This document shows positions 16,531-25,290 of a stretch of 64,000 nt of DNA, one piece after another. Made by a program: the position numbers and the translations under genes. The stretch comes from Haloimpatiens sp042688525 (GTDB lineage Bacteria; Bacillota; Clostridia; Clostridiales; Clostridiaceae), in NCBI RefSeq assembly GCF_042688525.2, contig NZ_JBHWAB010000001.1:1178001-1242000 (forward strand). The letters are read 5' to 3'. The notes under the pieces are model-generated. The model saw nothing but the letters and a program-made list of their open reading frames with translations. It did no database searches and had not been told where the DNA came from. Every line of letters begins with the position of its first letter. The first letter of the stretch is position 1.

Positions 16531-18051
16531 ATGGGAATAGTGGAGGATTATCAAAGAAAAACTTTGAAATTTGTTTTGTTGAATTATACATTCGGAGCAT
16601 TAATGATAGGAAATTTATTTTTAATAATGAAGTTATTTGGATTATACGATGAAATTAAATGGATTTATATAATTGGAATACTTATGTTAAGTTTATTTGA
16701 AATTTTAATTTTTAAAGTTATGTACAAAACTACGGTAAAGGGAAAAACATTTAATAAGAAAAGTTTTGAAAAGCTTAAAATATTAATTCTCATATTTTCA
16801 TATGTTAATTACCTTTATTTATGTTTAATGGTTCCATCAAAAGAATTATGGGTAAGTGTTTTTGGCACCCTAATAATAGGGGCATTATTTTTAGATATAA
16901 AAATGAATATGATATCTATGTCTATTAGTATTTTATGTCAGATAGTGATATTTATAGTTAACCCTACCACTTTGCCAGATAATCAAGTTATGATAAGAGA
17001 ATTGGTAATAAGAAGTATTAATATAATAAGTATTACAATGGGGCTGTATTATTTTACTTCTTTTTCATCTAATATTTTAAGAGAAGCAGATGATAAGCAG
17101 CATAAATTAAAATTAAGAAATGACAAGATATCTGAAATATTTGAAAAAATGTCTGAAGTATCTAATATATTGTTGAGTTCTAGTAATAATTTGGCATCAG
17201 TAGTAGAAGAAGAAAGTATTTCAATGCAACATATGGCTAGTACAACAGATGAAATTAGCAATGATGCAAATAAGATGTTAAAAAAATCAGATGAGAATAA
17301 AAATATTTTAAACCAACTATTAGATATAAATGAAACAGTATCAGATAAAGCAAAACAGGCAGAAAAAGTGTATTGTAGTCTTATAGATATTTCTAATGAA
17401 AATGAAGGAGCTTTAAATGGAGCATTAGAAATAATGAACAATTTGAAACAAAGCATAAAAACAACTTTAGATGCTACAGAAATTTTACAAAATAAATCTA
17501 GAGAAGTAGATGAAATATTGTCAATTATAGGTAACATTTCTGAGCAAACTAATTTGTTAGCTTTAAATGCGTCTATTGAAGCAGCCAGAGCTGGAGAAGC
17601 AGGAAAAGGTTTTGCTGTGGTAGCAGAAGAAATAAGAAAATTAGCTGAAAATACCAAACAATCTTTAGATAAAGTATGTTCTATAAGTAATGAACTTAAA
17701 GATATGAGTTGTGAAGTCGAAAAGTACATGACTGAAAATGATGAAAAGATAATCAATGGAGATAAAATTTTAAGTGATACTGTAGGAAATGTGAGAAATA
17801 TGATAAAACAATTAAAAATTTCAGGCAATAATGTAGAAGATATAACACAAAGTATCCAAGTGTTATTAAATGAGTCAAATAATTTTGTGGATTTTAATTC
17901 TAAAATTCATGATATAACAGAAAATACTATATCAAAATTTGAAACATTGACTCAAGCAGTAAATCAAAATACAGCAACTAGTGAGGAGATAGCAGCTAGT
18001 GCAGAGGAATTAAAAAATATAGCTTATGATATGAATAATGTTATGAAGTAA
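16531..18051 (+). CDS. Methyl-accepting chemotaxis protein
   Basis: A 506-residue transducer. The N-terminal 180 residues hold about six membrane helices with almost no extracellular loop, so sensing is probably within or at the membrane. The cytoplasmic coiled-coil signalling domain has the conserved hairpin tip around EQTNLLALNASIEAARAGEA and GKGFAVVAEEIRKLAENT. The end, VNQNTATSEEIAASAEEL, is a typical methylation-helix region. There is no HAMP domain that I can see. No che genes are adjacent. Start ATG 16531 behind AGGAGGAT. Confidence 0.95.
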   Translation: MGIVEDYQRKTLKFVLLNYTFGALMIGNLFLIMKLFGLYDEIKWIYIIGILMLSLFEILIFKVMYKTTVKGKTFNKKSFEKLKILILIFSYVNYLYLCLMVPSKELWVSVFGTLIIGALFLDIKMNMISMSISILCQIVIFIVNPTTLPDNQVMIRELVIRSINIISITMGLYYFTSFSSNILREADDKQHKLKLRNDKISEIFEKMSEVSNILLSSSNNLASVVEEESISMQHMASTTDEISNDANKMLKKSDENKNILNQLLDINETVSDKAKQAEKVYCSLIDISNENEGALNGALEIMNNLKQSIKTTLDATEILQNKSREVDEILSIIGNISEQTNLLALNASIEAARAGEAGKGFAVVAEEIRKLAENTKQSLDKVCSISNELKDMSCEVEKYMTENDEKIINGDKILSDTVGNVRNMIKQLKISGNNVEDITQSIQVLLNESNNFVDFNSKIHDITENTISKFETLTQAVNQNTATSEEIAASAEELKNIAYDMNNVMK

Positions 18052-18061
18052 GGGAATTGGA

Positions 18062-18155
18062 TAAAGTGTAAAGTACAAAGTTTAAAGTACAAAGTTTAAA
18101 GTATAAATAAGGAGGTTTTTCTTATAGAAAAACTTTCTTAATTTATACTTTTTTA
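18062..18155. repeat. Short palindromic repeat (AAGTACAAAGT family), copy 1, with terminator hairpin
   Basis: A 14-bp unit AAAGTACAAAGTTT is repeated in tandem at 18070-18083 and 18084-18097. It runs into a long imperfect stem whose left arm begins AAAGTATAAAT at 18098 and whose right arm ends ATTTATACTTT, then T's. It probably terminates the chemotaxis gene. Related sequences lie at 30602-30704 and 55136-55200. Confidence 0.6.
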
Positions 18156-18185
18156 AATTTTAGCAGTATGGAAAAATTTATATTA

Positions 18186-18215
18186 TTGACAAACTAATTA
18201 GTTATAAATTATAAT
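18186..18215 (+). promoter_or_regulatory. cysK promoter with spacer palindrome
   Basis: TTGACA (18186-18191) and TATAAT (18210-18215) are 18 bp apart. The spacer contains the perfect palindrome AACTAATTAGTT (18192-18203). An Rrf2-family regulator gene follows cysK, so this is a reasonable candidate operator for a CymR-like repressor. Confidence 0.6.
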
Positions 18216-18278
18216 TTTAAGAAATATAATTTACATAAAAACCTAGTAAACATATAGGAAAACAAGGAGGAGTTTAAG

Positions 18279-19205
18279 ATGAATGTTTATGAAAATCCAC
18301 TACAATTAATTGGAAATACACCATTAGTTAAGCTTTCAAATTATAAAAAAAATAATAATTTACAAGCTAATATTATAGGAAAAGTTGAATATTTTAATCC
18401 TGGTGGAAGTGTAAAAGATAGAGTTGCATTTGCGATGATTGAGGATGCAGAGAAGGAAGGATTAATAAATAAAGATACTGTAATTATTGAACCTACAAGT
18501 GGAAATACTGGTATTGGACTTGCTTTTGTTGCTGCAAATAAGGGATATAAACTTATACTTACTATGCCAGAATCAATGAGTATTGAAAGAAGAAAATTAT
18601 TAAAAGCTTATGGAGCAGAGTTAGTACTAACAGACGCATCAAAAGGAATGAAGGGTGCTATTGAAAAAGCTGAAGAATTAAGTAAAAATATTAAAAACTC
18701 ATTTATTCCACAACAATTTAATAATGTATCTAATCCTAAAGCACATGTGAAAAGTACTGGTGAAGAAATATGGAGAGATATGGATGGAAAAATCGATATT
18801 TTTGTTGCAGGTGTTGGTACTGGTGGAACAATAACAGGTGTTGGTAAAGTATTAAAAGGAAAAAATCCAAATATAAAAATTATTGCAGTGGAACCAGAAA
18901 CATCTGCTGTATTATCAGGAGAACAGCCAGGTTCTCATAAAATACAAGGCATTGGTGCTGGGTTTATTCCACAAGTATTAGATAAGAAAATAATAGATGA
19001 AATTATAAAGGTAAAAGATGAAGCTGCATTTAGTACTACTAAAGAAATAGTTGTTACAGAAGGATTATTGGTAGGAATATCATCAGGAGCAGCAGTATAT
19101 GCTGCTAAAAAGGTAGCTGTAAGACCAGAAAATAGAAATAAAAACATTGTAGTATTATTACCCGATACAGGACAAAGATATTTATCAACTCCAATTTTTG
19201 AATAA
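18279..19205 (+). CDS. cysK: Cysteine synthase A
   Basis: PLP-dependent O-acetylserine sulfhydrylase, the last step of cysteine synthesis. The 308 residues show the PLP lysine K46 in NPGGSVKDR, the substrate loop TSGNTGIGLA, the phosphate-binding GTGGTITG and the C-terminal LPDTGQRYLS. It has the short CysK length and no extra CBS or regulatory domain. Start ATG 18279 after AAGGAGGAG, about 60 nt downstream of a strong promoter. An Rrf2 regulator lies downstream, separated by a palindromic repeat. Confidence 0.96.
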   Translation: MNVYENPLQLIGNTPLVKLSNYKKNNNLQANIIGKVEYFNPGGSVKDRVAFAMIEDAEKEGLINKDTVIIEPTSGNTGIGLAFVAANKGYKLILTMPESMSIERRKLLKAYGAELVLTDASKGMKGAIEKAEELSKNIKNSFIPQQFNNVSNPKAHVKSTGEEIWRDMDGKIDIFVAGVGTGGTITGVGKVLKGKNPNIKIIAVEPETSAVLSGEQPGSHKIQGIGAGFIPQVLDKKIIDEIIKVKDEAAFSTTKEIVVTEGLLVGISSGAAVYAAKKVAVRPENRNKNIVVLLPDTGQRYLSTPIFE

Positions 19206-19212
19206 CAATTAA

Positions 19213-19470
19213 TTTAACTTTTGTAGTACAAAAATACTGTCTAGCGAAGGGAAATGATATATTGCGTAAGAAACATTTGAACAAAGTTTACAAGTTCTTA
19301 GCTTTACGAATTTGAAAAAAGTTATTTTTTAATTACTGATTCCTATGGAATATTAATTAAAAAATCTTTTTTCAATATGAGTAAAGCTTAGAACTTGTTA
19401 CTGAAGTGAAAGGTTTCTGAGCAAGATATCATTTCCCGTAGCGGATATTTTTTACCTGTGAAAGTTAAGT
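19213..19470. repeat. Nested palindromic repeat, copy A (core type 1)
   Basis: A 258-bp near-palindrome filling the gap between cysK and the Rrf2 gene. The ends are TTAACTTTTGTAG and the complement of its partner at 19470. Inside lie GGGAAATGATATATTGCGTAAG and, at the far side, GCAAGATATCATTTCCCGTAGC. The core has arms ACAAGTTCTTAGCTTTACGAAT and ATGAGTAAAGCTTAGAACTTGT around ATTCCTATGGAAT. It lies in the opposite orientation to copy G at 51041. Confidence 0.85.
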
Positions 19471-19501
19471 AATTAATTAAAAGTGTAAAGGGGTGTATCA
19501 A

Positions 19502-19930
19502 ATGAAAATATCAACAAAAGGAAGATATGGTTTAAAAGCAATGGTTGATCTTGCGGTACATTCTGTTAGTGAAAGTGTTACATTAAAAAGTATTTCTGAA
19601 AGACAAAATATTTCAGAAGGTTATCTTGAACAAATCTTTTCATCTCTTAGAAAAAGCGGTATTATTAAAGGTAGAAAAGGTCAAGGTGGAGGATATATTA
19701 TTTGTGATTCACTTTCAGATATTACTGTGGGCGATATCTTAAGAGTTTTAGAAGGAGATTTATCAGTAGTTGATGAAAATAATACTACTAATAAAATTGA
19801 AAAGTGTTTAAAAGAAAATGTGTGGGATAAAATAAATGAATGTATTAATGATGTAATTGATAAAATAACTTTACAAGAACTTATTGAGAAATATAATTAT
19901 GATAATGAAGGGTATATGTATTATATATAA
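19502..19930 (+). CDS. Rrf2-family transcriptional regulator (CymR/IscR-like)
   Basis: A 142-residue regulator from ATG 19502 (AAAGGGG 8 nt upstream; the GTG at 19493 is too close to that site). The winged helix opens KISTKGRYGLKAMVDLAVH, with a recognition region ISEGYLEQIFSSLRKSGIIKGRKGQGGGY. The IscR Fe-S cysteine cluster is not clearly present; only scattered Cys occur (ICDSL, EKCLKE, NECIN). Position next to cysK suggests a CymR-type control of cysteine metabolism, but IscR-like function is possible. Confidence 0.88.
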   Translation: MKISTKGRYGLKAMVDLAVHSVSESVTLKSISERQNISEGYLEQIFSSLRKSGIIKGRKGQGGGYIICDSLSDITVGDILRVLEGDLSVVDENNTTNKIEKCLKENVWDKINECINDVIDKITLQELIEKYNYDNEGYMYYI

Positions 19931-19944
19931 GTGAGGTGATTTTA

Positions 19945-20700
19945 ATGGATCCTGTGGCAATTTCTATTTTTGGAATAGATATAAGATGGTATGGAATATT
20001 AATTGCAATTGGAATAGTAGTAGCTATATTTATTGCAGGATATAGTTGTAAAGTTAAAGGGATAAGCTATGATAAAATGTTAGATTTGGTTATAATATGT
20101 TTACCAATTGGAATTTTAGGGGCTAGGTTGTATTATGTTATATTCAATTGGAGTGATTACAACGGTAATATAAGACAAATGTTAAACATAAGAGGAGGTG
20201 GCTTAGCTATACATGGAGGAGTTATAGCTAGTTTATGTGTAGCATTTATATATACAAGAATAAAAAAAGTAAGTTTTATGAAGTATGCGGATGCTGCTGT
20301 ACCTTCTATAATATTGGCTCAAGCAATTGGGAGATGGGGTAATTTTTTTAATGGAGAAGCTCATGGTGGGATTGTATCTTATGAATTTATAAAACATTTT
20401 CCTGAATTTATTCAAAAGGGCATGTATATAAATGGAACATATTATCATCCTACATTTTTATATGAATCTGTTTGGAATGTAATAGTATTTATTATTCTAT
20501 TGAATATATTGAAAAAATGTAAGGTAGATGGTATGACTTTATTTGCTTACATAGGATTATATTCATTGGGAAGATTTTTTATTGAAGGATTGAGAACTGA
20601 TAGTTTAATGTTAGGACCTTTAAGAATGGCTCAAGTTGTTAGTTTAATTGGAATTTGTATGTTTCTAGTATTTGCAATATATAAACGTAAGACAAAATGA
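19945..20700 (+). CDS. lgt: Prolipoprotein diacylglyceryl transferase
   Basis: Integral membrane enzyme that attaches diacylglycerol to the lipobox Cys of prolipoproteins. The 251 residues include IRWYGILIAIG at the start, the signature RGGGLAIHGG (His-Gly-Gly) and AQAIGRWGNFFNGEAHG with the conserved Arg and Asn. About seven membrane helices are visible. I take ATG 19945 (GAGGTG 7 nt upstream) rather than GTG 19936. The stop of the Rrf2 gene is 14 nt upstream, so the two are probably co-transcribed. Confidence 0.95.
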   Translation: MDPVAISIFGIDIRWYGILIAIGIVVAIFIAGYSCKVKGISYDKMLDLVIICLPIGILGARLYYVIFNWSDYNGNIRQMLNIRGGGLAIHGGVIASLCVAFIYTRIKKVSFMKYADAAVPSIILAQAIGRWGNFFNGEAHGGIVSYEFIKHFPEFIQKGMYINGTYYHPTFLYESVWNVIVFIILLNILKKCKVDGMTLFAYIGLYSLGRFFIEGLRTDSLMLGPLRMAQVVSLIGICMFLVFAIYKRKTK

Positions 20701-20753
20701 AAATTTTATGATAAAATTTTAAAAGTACAGTTTTTATCTAAGAAAAAAATAAT

Positions 20754-21034
20754 AACTCAACTTTCGCAGGTGAAAAATAGCCGCTACGGGAAATGATATC
20801 TCGCTTAGAAACCTTTCACTTTAAAGATAATTAATAGTTAATAATGAATAATTATTAATTAAGGAAATTTTGCCTTAGGGCAAAATAACTAATATAATTA
20901 AAGATTTTTGCTAAAGCAAAAATCAACCTTCATTATTCATTTTTAATTATTAATTCTTAATTGCTATTAAATGTTTCTTACGCAAGATATCATTTCCCTT
21001 CGCTAAGCAGTATTTTTTTACTGGGAAAGTTGAA
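20754..21034. repeat. Nested palindromic repeat, copy B (core type 2)
   Basis: A 281-bp element between lgt and trmB. Its left end is AACTCAACTTTCGCAGGTG, then GCCGCTACGGGAAATGATAT and GAAACCTTTCAC; its right end is ATGTTTCTTACGCAAGATAT, CATTTCCCTTCGCTAAGCAG and GAAAGTTGAAT. The core differs from copy A: hairpins GGAAATTTTGCC/GGGCAAAAT and ATTTTTGC/GCAAAAAT flanked by AATTATTAATT-type stems. AATAA and TAATAA on the two sides might be a target duplication. Confidence 0.87.
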
Positions 21035-21069
21035 TAATAATTAACGGTTCGATTAATAGGAGGAAGGTA

Positions 21070-21705
21070 ATGAGATTACGAAAGAAATGGTGGGCAAGAC
21101 CAGAGCTTGAGGAAAGTGTTTTTTTTGTTAGTGATGCTAAACAATTAAAAGGAAAATGGAATGAAAAATTCAAAAATAATAATGATATATATTTAGAATT
21201 AGGATGTGGAAGAGGTGGTTTTGTATCACAAGCAGCAGTAAAATATCCAAATAAAAATTTTGTTGCTGTAGATTTAAAGGATGAAGTTTTGGTATATGTC
21301 CTAAGAAAAATAGAAGAAATAGAAGTTGAAAATATAAGATTAACAGCTATGAATATAATGGGAATAAATGAAGTATTTGATAAAGGAGAAGTAAAGAGAA
21401 TTTTCATAAATTTTTGTAATCCGTGGCCAAAGGAAAGACACAAGAAAAGAAGACTTACTCATACAAAGTTCTTAACATATTATAAAGAGTTTATTGAGCA
21501 AGGAACACAAATATGGTTTAAGACAGATGATGATGAGCTTTTTGAAGAATCTATAGAATATTTTAAAGAAAGTGGATTTGAATTAAAATATCTAACAAGG
21601 GATCTTCACAATGATGATTTTGAAGATAATATAGTAACTGAATATGAAGCAAAGTTTACTGAAAGAGGAATAAAAATTAAATTTTTAATTGCTGAACTCT
21701 TGTAG
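21070..21705 (+). CDS. trmB: tRNA (guanine-N7-)-methyltransferase
   Basis: SAM-dependent enzyme making m7G46 in tRNA. The 211 residues have the SAM motif LELGCGRGGFVSQAA, the acidic turn VAVDLKDE, the TrmB signature FINFCNPWPKERHKKRRLTH and FKTDDDELFEES near the C terminus. Length is normal. Start ATG 21070 behind ATAGGAGGAAGG, 35 nt after repeat copy B. Confidence 0.97.
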   Translation: MRLRKKWWARPELEESVFFVSDAKQLKGKWNEKFKNNNDIYLELGCGRGGFVSQAAVKYPNKNFVAVDLKDEVLVYVLRKIEEIEVENIRLTAMNIMGINEVFDKGEVKRIFINFCNPWPKERHKKRRLTHTKFLTYYKEFIEQGTQIWFKTDDDELFEESIEYFKESGFELKYLTRDLHNDDFEDNIVTEYEAKFTERGIKIKFLIAELL

Positions 21706-21750
21706 TATTTAAAATAAGTTGTTTTACAGCATTAAAAATGTATTAGTAAG

Positions 21751-21786
21751 AGTCGAAATGAGTTGTCATTTCGACTTTGTTTTTAC
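21751..21786 (+). terminator. Terminator after trmB
   Basis: AGTCGAAATGA (21751-21761) pairs with TCATTTCGACT (21766-21776) with a 4-nt loop and is followed by TTGTTTTTA. Confidence 0.85.
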
Positions 21787-21933
21787 ATTATATAGAATTT
21801 ATCCAAATTTATGAGTTATTACTTTAAAATTTATATTTTTATAAATTTTTAACTATATTAATAAAGTTAAATGTGATACTATTGAATAGGTAAATGATTA
21901 TACAATTTTCGATTTAAAGTTAGGGGGATTTTG

Positions 21934-23010
21934 ATGGGTTTATTACAGCAAACATTAAACAATATTACAGATTTAGATGAAAATGCAGTCAAAAGGGCAT
22001 GGAATAAGATTGATAATTTAACTAAGCCCATTGGTAGTTTAGGAAGGCTAGAAGAAATAGCTGTTCAAATAGCTGGTATAACAGGAAAGGTATTTCCTAA
22101 AATAAATAATAAAAATATAATTATAATGTGTGCTGACAATGGAGTAATAGAAGAAAACGTTACAAACTGTCCTAAAGAGGTAACTCAAATAGTAACCAAT
22201 AATTTCACAAAAGATATCACAGGAGTATATGTACTTTCTAAATTTGCACATTCTGATATTACAGTTGTTGATATAGGAGTTGATTATGAGTTTAATAATC
22301 CTAAGATTATTAATAAAAAAATAGCATATGGTACTAAAAATATGACAAAAGAATCGGCTATGACAAGAGAACAAGCCATTAGAGCAATAGAAGTAGGTAT
22401 TGAAACTGTAGACAAGCTAGTAGAAGAAGGAGTAGATATGTTAGGCACAGGAGAAATGGGTGTAGGTAATACAACAACTAGTGCTGCAGTTTTAAGTGTA
22501 TTATGTGATTTAGATCCAGAGATTACCGTAGGAAAAGGTTCCGGTATTACTAGTGAACAGTTAATGTGTAAAAGAAATGCAATTAAAAAGGCAATAAAAA
22601 TTAATAATCCTAATAAAGAAGATGTAATTGATGTATTGTCTAAAGTAGGAGGTCTTGATATTGCAGGACTTTGTGGATGCTTTTTAGGTGCAGCTAAAAA
22701 TCGAGTATCAATTGTTATTGATGGATTTATAGCTTCAGCAGCAGCTTTATGTGCATACAGATTAAATCCACTTTGTCAAAATTATATGTTTGCATCACAT
22801 TTATCAGCAGAGCCAGCAGCAGTACATATGTTACAAGAAATTGGACTTGAGAGTATGTTAAATTTAAAAATGAGATTAGGGGAAGGCTCTGGATGTCCTT
22901 TAGCATTTAATGTAATAGAAGCAGCGATTTATACTATGGAAAATATGGGAACATTTCAACAAGCCAATATAAATGGTGATGAGTACATAGATATTAGAAA
23001 AGATCAGTAA
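21934..23010 (+). CDS. cobT: Nicotinate-nucleotide:dimethylbenzimidazole phosphoribosyltransferase
   Basis: Makes the alpha-ribazole phosphate lower-ligand precursor of cobalamin. The 358 residues show SLGRLEEIAVQIAGI, MCADNGV, GEMGVGNTTTSAAV and RLGEGSGCPLAF, whose Glu is the catalytic base in studied CobT. I take ATG 21934 (GGGGG 6 nt upstream) over the TTG at 21931. It is the first gene of a tight cobT-cobC-cobU-cobS run. No cobalamin riboswitch is visible in the 157 bp after the trmB terminator. Confidence 0.96.
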   Translation: MGLLQQTLNNITDLDENAVKRAWNKIDNLTKPIGSLGRLEEIAVQIAGITGKVFPKINNKNIIIMCADNGVIEENVTNCPKEVTQIVTNNFTKDITGVYVLSKFAHSDITVVDIGVDYEFNNPKIINKKIAYGTKNMTKESAMTREQAIRAIEVGIETVDKLVEEGVDMLGTGEMGVGNTTTSAAVLSVLCDLDPEITVGKGSGITSEQLMCKRNAIKKAIKINNPNKEDVIDVLSKVGGLDIAGLCGCFLGAAKNRVSIVIDGFIASAAALCAYRLNPLCQNYMFASHLSAEPAAVHMLQEIGLESMLNLKMRLGEGSGCPLAFNVIEAAIYTMENMGTFQQANINGDEYIDIRKDQ

Positions 23011-23030
23011 AAGAAAATAGGAGTGGAATA

Positions 23031-23624
23031 ATGAACATATATTTTTTACGACATGGACAAACTAGTGAGAATACCAAAAGTGTCTATTATGGAAGTTTAG
23101 ATGTAAATTTAAATGAGAAGGGTATTCAACAAATAAAAAAAGCAGCTAAATTTTTTAAAAATATAAAAATAGATAAAGTATACATAAGCGATAGAAAAAG
23201 AACATTTCAAACTGCTAGTATAATAATTGGTAATAAAAAAGATATACCTATAATTGTTGATAATAGATTAAATGAGACAAATTTTGGAGATTTTGAAGGT
23301 AAAAATTATGATGAACTAGTTAAATTATATCCAGAGGAATGTAAAAAATGGATAGAAGATTGGAAAACATTTCGTCCAGTTAATGGTGAGACTTTTATAG
23401 AAATGTACACTAGAACTTCAGGATTTATGGATGATATTAAAAATTCAAAAGATGAAAATATATTAGTTGTTACTCATTCAGGAGTTATTAGAGCAGCACT
23501 TTGTTATGTTATGGATGCAAACATGGATTTGTTTTGGAAATTTGGATGCATAAATGGTGACAGAGTTACTATAAAGTATGAATATGAAAATTTTTATATT
23601 GATTCAATAACTCATTGTGATTAA
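23031..23624 (+). CDS. cobC: Alpha-ribazole phosphatase (histidine phosphatase family)
   Basis: A 197-residue branch-1 histidine phosphatase: LRHGQTSEN holds the phospho-His, FGDFEGKNYDEL and VVTHSGVIRAAL hold the other active-site residues. It would dephosphorylate alpha-ribazole phosphate. This family is broad, and the specific role is assigned from its place 20 nt after cobT and before cobU and cobS. Confidence 0.9.
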   Translation: MNIYFLRHGQTSENTKSVYYGSLDVNLNEKGIQQIKKAAKFFKNIKIDKVYISDRKRTFQTASIIIGNKKDIPIIVDNRLNETNFGDFEGKNYDELVKLYPEECKKWIEDWKTFRPVNGETFIEMYTRTSGFMDDIKNSKDENILVVTHSGVIRAALCYVMDANMDLFWKFGCINGDRVTIKYEYENFYIDSITHCD

Positions 23625-23645
23625 TATGTATGGAGGTAATTTGAT

Positions 23646-24194
23646 ATGAGTAAGGTTGTACTTGTTACAGGTGGATGTAGAAGCGGCAAAAGTACTTTTG
23701 CTGAGAATTTATTAAAGTTAGAAGATGATGTATTATATATTGCAACAGCTATAGTAACAGATAATGAAATGCAGGATAGAGTAAAAAAACATAAAGCTAG
23801 TAGGAATCAAAAGTGGGAAACATATGAAGGATTTAAAGATTTAGATAAAGTAGTTGAAAATTGTAACCATAAAAACATAATGCTTGATTGTGTTACAGTA
23901 ATGATTACAAATTTAATGTTTGATAAGTACAAGGATTATGACAATGTATCGATGAATGAAGTGGATCAACTTATAAAAGATATAAAGCATGAATTTGAAA
24001 AATTTATTTTAAAAGTTAAAGAAAAAGATATAAATTTAGTAATGGTTACTAATGAAGTAGGAGCGGGAGTTGTTCCTGAATATAAATTAAGTAGAATATT
24101 TAGAGATATAGCAGGATTTACTAATCAATTTATTGCAAAATTGAGTGATGAAGTTTATTTAACAGCTTGTGGACTTCCTTTGAAATTAAAGTAG
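23646..24194 (+). CDS. cobU: Adenosylcobinamide kinase / guanylyltransferase
   Basis: Bifunctional enzyme that phosphorylates adenosylcobinamide and attaches GMP. The 182 residues have the P-loop VTGGCRSGKSTFAENL, a second motif around ATAIVTDNEMQDRVKKHKAS, and VMVTNEVGAGVVPEYKLSR followed by FRDIAGFTNQ. Length fits. It lies 21 nt after cobC and 11 nt before cobS. Confidence 0.95.
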   Translation: MSKVVLVTGGCRSGKSTFAENLLKLEDDVLYIATAIVTDNEMQDRVKKHKASRNQKWETYEGFKDLDKVVENCNHKNIMLDCVTVMITNLMFDKYKDYDNVSMNEVDQLIKDIKHEFEKFILKVKEKDINLVMVTNEVGAGVVPEYKLSRIFRDIAGFTNQFIAKLSDEVYLTACGLPLKLK

Positions 24195-24205
24195 GAGATG
24201 AGAAC

Positions 24206-24961
24206 ATGAAAGAATACATAAGTGATTTTTTTCTTTTAATTCAATTTTTAACCAGAATACCTGTGAATAAAAGTTTACCTTGTGAAAAAGAAAATTTTAA
24301 AAAAGGAGCAATATTTTTTCCTATAATTGGACTCATAGTAGGAGGATTACAGTGGATTATAAGTTGTTTATTTTCTAAAATTTTACCACCTACTATTACA
24401 GCTGTTTTAGCTATTGCTGCTGCAATTTTAATAACTGGTGGACTTCATGTAGATGGCTGGGGAGATGTGTTTGATGGATTTTTTTCTTTTAAAGGTGGTA
24501 AAGAAAAGATTATAGAAATAATGAAAGATAGTAGAATTGGTGCATATGCAGGAATAGCAATTTTATGTAATATACTACTAAAATATTCAGCAATATCATA
24601 TTTGATAGACAAGAATTTGTTAAATGCAATAATAATTGCACCAGTTGTAGGAAGGTGTTCATTAATATTTATATCTTATATTGGTAAGAATGCAAAAAAA
24701 ACAGGTTCAGGAAATATATTTATAGGTAATATGGATATTAAAAGAGTAGTAATAAGTTATTTAATAACAGCTTTAATTACAATACCTTTAATAGGAGTTA
24801 AAGATGGATTAGTTATAATGGGTTCTTCAATTATCATCACTTTTTTAGTTAATAAATTTTGTGAACACTATATAGATGGACTTACAGGAGATACATTGGG
24901 ATTTACTAATGAAGCAGTTGAACAATTAGTATTAGTAGTATTTATAGCCATTAATATGTAG
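24206..24961 (+). CDS. cobS: Adenosylcobinamide-GDP ribazoletransferase
   Basis: Integral membrane cobalamin synthase that joins alpha-ribazole to adenosylcobinamide-GDP. The 251 residues have FLTRIPV near the start, the metal-binding GGLHVDGWGDVFDGFF, KDSRIGAYAGIAI and several membrane helices. I choose ATG 24206 (TAGGAGATGAG site) rather than the ATG at 24167 inside cobU. The stop codon abuts repeat copy C, so the operon probably ends there. Confidence 0.95.
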   Translation: MKEYISDFFLLIQFLTRIPVNKSLPCEKENFKKGAIFFPIIGLIVGGLQWIISCLFSKILPPTITAVLAIAAAILITGGLHVDGWGDVFDGFFSFKGGKEKIIEIMKDSRIGAYAGIAILCNILLKYSAISYLIDKNLLNAIIIAPVVGRCSLIFISYIGKNAKKTGSGNIFIGNMDIKRVVISYLITALITIPLIGVKDGLVIMGSSIIITFLVNKFCEHYIDGLTGDTLGFTNEAVEQLVLVVFIAINM

Positions 24962-25225
24962 TTCGATTTTCATGGGTGACAATAGCCGCTTCGGGAAATG
25001 ATATATTGCTTAGAAACCTTTCACTTTAAAGATAATTAATAGTTAATAATGAATAATGAATAATTAAGGAAATTTTGCCTTAGGGCAAAATAACTAATAT
25101 ATAATTAAAGATTTTTGTAAAGCAAAAATCAACATTTATTATTAATTTTTAATTGTTGTTAAATGTTTCTTACGCAGTATATCATTTCCCTTCGCTAAGC
25201 AGTATTTTTTATTGTGAAAGTTGAG
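24962..25225. repeat. Nested palindromic repeat, copy C (core type 2)
   Basis: It starts at the cobS stop codon. The left outer arm has drifted (GTTCGATTTTCATGGGTGAC), but AATAGCCGCTTCGGGAAATG and GCTTAGAAACCTTTCACTTT are kept. The right end, TTCTTACGCAGTATATCATT and TCCCTTCGCTAAGCAG, with GTGAAAGTTGAG, is intact. The core is of the AATTTTGCCTTAGGGCAAAA / GATTTTTGTAAAGCAAAAAT kind, shared with copies B and H. Confidence 0.85.
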
Positions 25226-25290
25226 CAATTAATAATTTAAAATGTAAAATTAAGAATGAATGAAATTTTGAAAAAGTTGAGGGATGTAAA

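Noticed and set aside
17049..17828. Long minus-strand frame (259 codons) inside the chemotaxis receptor gene
   Set aside because: Antisense shadow of a heptad-rich coiled-coil gene; Ser/Phe/Ile-rich and without family features.
21787..21930. Cobalamin riboswitch before cobT
   Set aside because: The gap is short and AT-rich and lacks the B12 box and conserved GC-rich stems.
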